This document shows positions 60,779 to 64,000 of a DNA stretch of 64,000 nt, piece by piece. The notes below the pieces were generated by a model. The model was given only the letters and a program-made list of their open reading frames with translations, ran no database searches and was not told where the DNA came from. The DNA comes from Chloranthus sessilifolius (taxonomy: Eukaryota; Streptophyta; Magnoliopsida; Chloranthales; Chloranthaceae). The position numbers were made by a program, and so were the translations under genes. Numbering within the stretch: the stretch's first letter is position 1; each line of letters begins with the position of its first letter. The stretch lies in the NCBI GenBank assembly GCA_021018995.1, contig CM037586.1, positions 150,516,060 through 150,580,059 of the forward strand, given 5' to 3'.

Positions 60779-62752
60779 TGATGCGGGACAAACGCCAAAA
60801 CCCTAATTCTGCGATTAGAGACCAATTTTAGATTATATTGAGCAGTGTAACTTTAAAAAACGCGGCTAAATCATATAAAATATTCAACAATTTAATTCGG
60901 ACAAGTTGAATAATCTGATTTAGCATCCGTTAGCACATTATCCTTCCTGGTCTAGAAAATAGGGTCCAATGAAAGACTTCGAATTCCAATCTAGTTTAAA
61001 GCACCAAGCAAATCTCGATGTTGTCTCTTGATTCCTTGCTAGGGTTTGAATAATTTAAGGCCCAAAGGGTTTAAATCGTTCAAACTTCAAAGGGAATCAA
61101 CGGAGTAAGATTGGGAATAAGAAATCAAACCCCAGCAAAAATACAAGAGAATATATTTTGCTTTTATGGGTTTCCATAGGAGATGCAAACTAAATAAGTT
61201 ACTAACGCGGGACGGAAACCCTAAAATGCGTGAATATGATTTTGATGCGATTTGCCGAAATTAAATAAAATTAATTCAAGATTAATCTCAAAACTATCAT
61301 GATATCTTCGAGTTCGTAGAATTCCGGTAGGTAAATCACGCGAGATCCGAATAGGGTGTCCAATCCAATGCGCAAGTCCCGTTAGATTTGAGGTGGGATC
61401 GGGTCTAGAGATAGGACTCTAACTTTTCTAGGCTTGGGAGTTCGTCTTCGATTCGATGTAGATTCACGGGTTTAAACTAGGGTTGTGAAATGGATTTATG
61501 GTTTGTAATAGGCTTATAGTTTGGTTTAGGTTTATGGTTTAGGAAAAAAGCTTTGGCTCTGATTGATTTAGGATTCAAAGGATTTTAGGGTTTTTGGATC
61601 GAAATCAATAAATTGAGATTTAGAAAAAAAAAAAAAAGCAAAGATCGACAGATAGCAAATATAACGAAGGATCAAAGGAAATAGATACAAGAACGATAGC
61701 TTTTGGGAATCACTCTCTTGGCCTCACACCAAACTCATCTCAGGCAGAAGAATATTCAAACATAAAAGCATTCAAAATATTCAATAATCAATTAAAAAGC
61801 TTTTACAAGCCTCTATATATAAACCACCAATAATTAATTCGAAATAAAAGAGTCCTAAAACAATAAAGACTAAAAAAAAAAGCAATTTCCGTATAAAAAT
61901 AGAAATCCCGTCACTGGGCGGAGTCATCCACAGGGAGTTGTGGCACTGTTCACAACTCATTGTGGTACTATTCATAGCTAGTTGTGGCTACTTTATTGTT
62001 GTGCTGGTGGAGTCCACAGCGAGTTGTGGTCTTATGACAGCGAGCTATCACAATACCCACAGCGAGCTATCATAAATGACAGCAAGCTGTGGCTGTTTTC
62101 AAGCCACAGTGAGCACTTTTATTTTTCTCCCTTGAAGCTGTGGTACTCGGGCTTTCTCTGCGTTTCTTCCGACGTCGGTAGAACTGATGTGGTCCAAATT
62201 CGATGTCCATGTATGTGGCATCCCCGTCAGTTACCTAACAAATAGAAAAGATAGAAGATCCGAGGAATAGCTCCAAGGAAGATGTTGACTTCGCACCAAA
62301 CCGCACGCGGAATTGAAGAATCGCTCTTCGAGTTTTGAAAGAATCTTTCAATGAAAACTCATCTTAAGTTCTCTAGAATTCCCACAAAGCAAAACTCATA
62401 AATTTCATTCATCAAAAGCTAATTAAAATTGTCTTTACAATACTTTAAATAGGCAGATAAAACCCTAAACAGACTCTTAAAAATGCAACTTTCTCGCCCA
62501 AAATCGTTTAGCCGCTAAAGCGTCGGCTCGATCTCGCTCGAGCGAGAATGGGGCGCTCAAGTGAGATTGTCATAAACAAATCTCGTCTCTTGGGTCGATC
62601 TCCCCCGAGCGAGATTGGACAAAAAGCAATTTTTTGTCTTTTCTTTGTTCCTTTCTTCTTTTCCCGCTTTTCCCACATGCATGCCTTCTCGTAACGAGGT
62701 CTTGTCACATGATGCATGCGTGTAATTGGTTGGTCGGTTAATGTCCCCATCA
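60779..62752 (-). mobile_element. 3' LTR of a truncated chromovirus, split by a solo LTR
   Basis: On the plus strand it starts TGATGCGGGACAAACGCC and ends TTAATGTCCCCATCA. Without the inserted LTR (61203-62229) it is about 940 bp. It is followed to the right by the 3' coding end of the element (62753-63245) in matching orientation. No 5' LTR was seen. Confidence 0.8.
61203..62229 (-). mobile_element. Solo LTR nested in another LTR, exact 5-bp duplication
   Basis: On the plus strand it starts TAACGCGGGACGG (TG mutated to TA) and ends GGCATCCCCGTCA. GTTAC flanks it on both sides (61198-61202 and 62230-62234). It is the same family as 57947-58880, in opposite orientation. Its U3 (61925-62110) holds repeated GAGTTGTGG/GAGCTATC words. 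Confidence 0.92.
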
Positions 62753-63245
62753 ATTCTCCTCGGGTGGGAGAAACCCATCTCCGATGAGTTGTGGAAACTA
62801 CTCATCATGAACACCGGTTGCTCTATCTTTGGCCTCCCCTTCCACTTTGTGAGGTACTCATAATGCTCTTAGTATTTCTTCACTTCGGTAACATAACTCG
62901 GATCTCTCAAAACCTTTCCATCTAACCTTTTCTCATACAATTCAGGAAGTATTTTAAGAATCAATTGATAGATGGGATTGGGTTCTGGTGAATAGATATC
63001 AAGGAATGTGCCTTGGGGTTTTGTTGTTGGACCTAGAAAAGATGTAAGATTACTTCAACGAAATTACCGCATTAGTACCCATGTCTAAAGGAAAATCTAG
63101 ACTATCACAACGACCAATTTTTTAGATTGGAAAAGGCCCACTATTGGAAGTTTGCAAACCTCTCGCAATGTCTTGTGGGATTTGCTTGGGTCTAAACTAG
63201 ACCGATTCAAATTCACCTTTCACAACATCATTAAATAAGTTTTGT
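62753..63245 (-). pseudogene. Chromovirus integrase tail and chromodomain
   Basis: Minus-strand frames give LFNDVVKGEFE, PQDIARGLQTSN, TFLDIYSPEPNPIYQLILK, ILPELYEKRLDGKVLRDPSY and the chromodomain core HYEYLTKWKGRP. They end NSSEMGFSHPRRIDGDI across the purine tract into the LTR. A stop lies just before the chromodomain and there are other breaks. The element is truncated near 63245. Confidence 0.75.
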
Positions 63246-64000
63246 GCGTTAGAAAAAAAAATCCGTACTAACATTGCTCAATATAATTTATTTATTAATT
63301 CCATGCAAGTCATCATGATGATATGCTCCTACCGACTTTAAAGAATCATGTGCATTGGACACAATACCATCCTTTTCGTCGGTACTAAAAAAATATTTTA
63401 AACAAACAAGACTCTTGTTTACTGTCACAACCCAAAGTCCACGCACCTGGATCTCAAGTTGCGACCCAGACAGATACGAAGCAAACAATAAACCAGGGAT
63501 CGAAAACAGGTATCCAGGCAACCAGATTTATGATAAATAGAAGAAACTTTTCCTTTGCTAACATAAAGCAGTTCAGACTACCATAGTACATAAACTAAAC
63601 GCTACGTATCAAACACAGAGATCTGCACCAGATAACACTGATGAAGTTTTGCCAACTGATCTTTCTCCAATCCCTTTACTTAACCTGTAGGATAGTTAAA
63701 ACTATCATAAGAGCTAATCCACATGCTCCGCAAGTAACCATTCTAATACATATTGACTAAACCACTAACATGCCGATAGCTTCAAATTATCAAAGGTCAG
63801 GCTAATGTCTCTTTTTCTTGTTCAAACTAATTACATAATTTAGTTGCAAGCAGGCGTCTTAACTGAACTCAAGGTGTTATTAAAGTAACACATTAAACAT
63901 TATCACAAAACTCATTGTCCATACCATAAATCAGACAAATATTCCCATACCATAAAGCAGACAGATATTCCCAGACTATACAGATAAATCAGACAGATAT
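63246..64000. other. Unassigned sequence at the window edge
   Basis: No exon or repeat end was recognised. The last ~110 bp contain three partial copies of CAGACAGATATTCCCA-like sequence (GCAGACAGATATTCCCAGAC). It is probably VAC14 intron, which cannot be confirmed here. Confidence 0.35.

Noticed and set aside
63355..63540. Possible additional VAC14 exon near the right edge
   Set aside because: Neither strand gives the expected preceding VAC14 segment with splice sites.

Overview
The window is nuclear DNA of a flowering plant. Three conserved plant genes can be read through their introns: the last exon of an ankyrin-repeat/PGG membrane protein (+, 2265-2996), a complete cytosolic glutamine synthetase of 13 exons and 356 codons (+, 4241-7462), and the C-terminal eight coding exons of the VAC14 homologue (-, 59422 down to 13177). 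All three appear intact. The species cannot be named from this window. The very long introns and dense nested transposons point to a large, repeat-rich genome.

Layout. 1-2264 is probably intron of the ankyrin gene and holds an LTR end and a hAT-like MITE. 2265-7710 carries the ankyrin exon and the glutamine synthetase gene, which has two MITEs in its introns. 7710-12790 is intergenic and full of inverted-repeat elements. 12800-59422 belongs to VAC14, whose exons are split by introns of about 12.4 kb (14941-27333) and 31.2 kb (28160-59356). Those two introns contain nearly all the large mobile elements. 59423-64000 is probably further VAC14 intron; no more exons were recognised.

Mobile elements. 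(1) At least fifteen hAT-type elements share termini of the form CATGG/CAAGG-NTCAAA with 8-bp target duplications. Their interiors are built from different short palindromic words. One 3.0-kb member carries a decayed BED/DUF659 hAT transposase. (2) A second hAT-like group starts TAGGGCTG. (3) Ty3-type chromodomain LTR retrotransposons occur as two internally deleted gag-plus-integrase-tail copies, several solo LTRs with 5-bp duplications, and 3' fragments. (4) Minus-strand LINE pieces (endonuclease, reverse transcriptase, RNase H) lie in collinear order between 55.5 and 32.6 kb and may be one LINE split by later insertions. (5) There is a SINE-like element, a fold-back element and several local duplications.

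The main unusual signal is the set of hAT elements whose ends are shared but whose internal palindromic words differ from copy to copy. Boundaries rest on reading terminal repeats and target duplications by eye. No alignment or database search was run.
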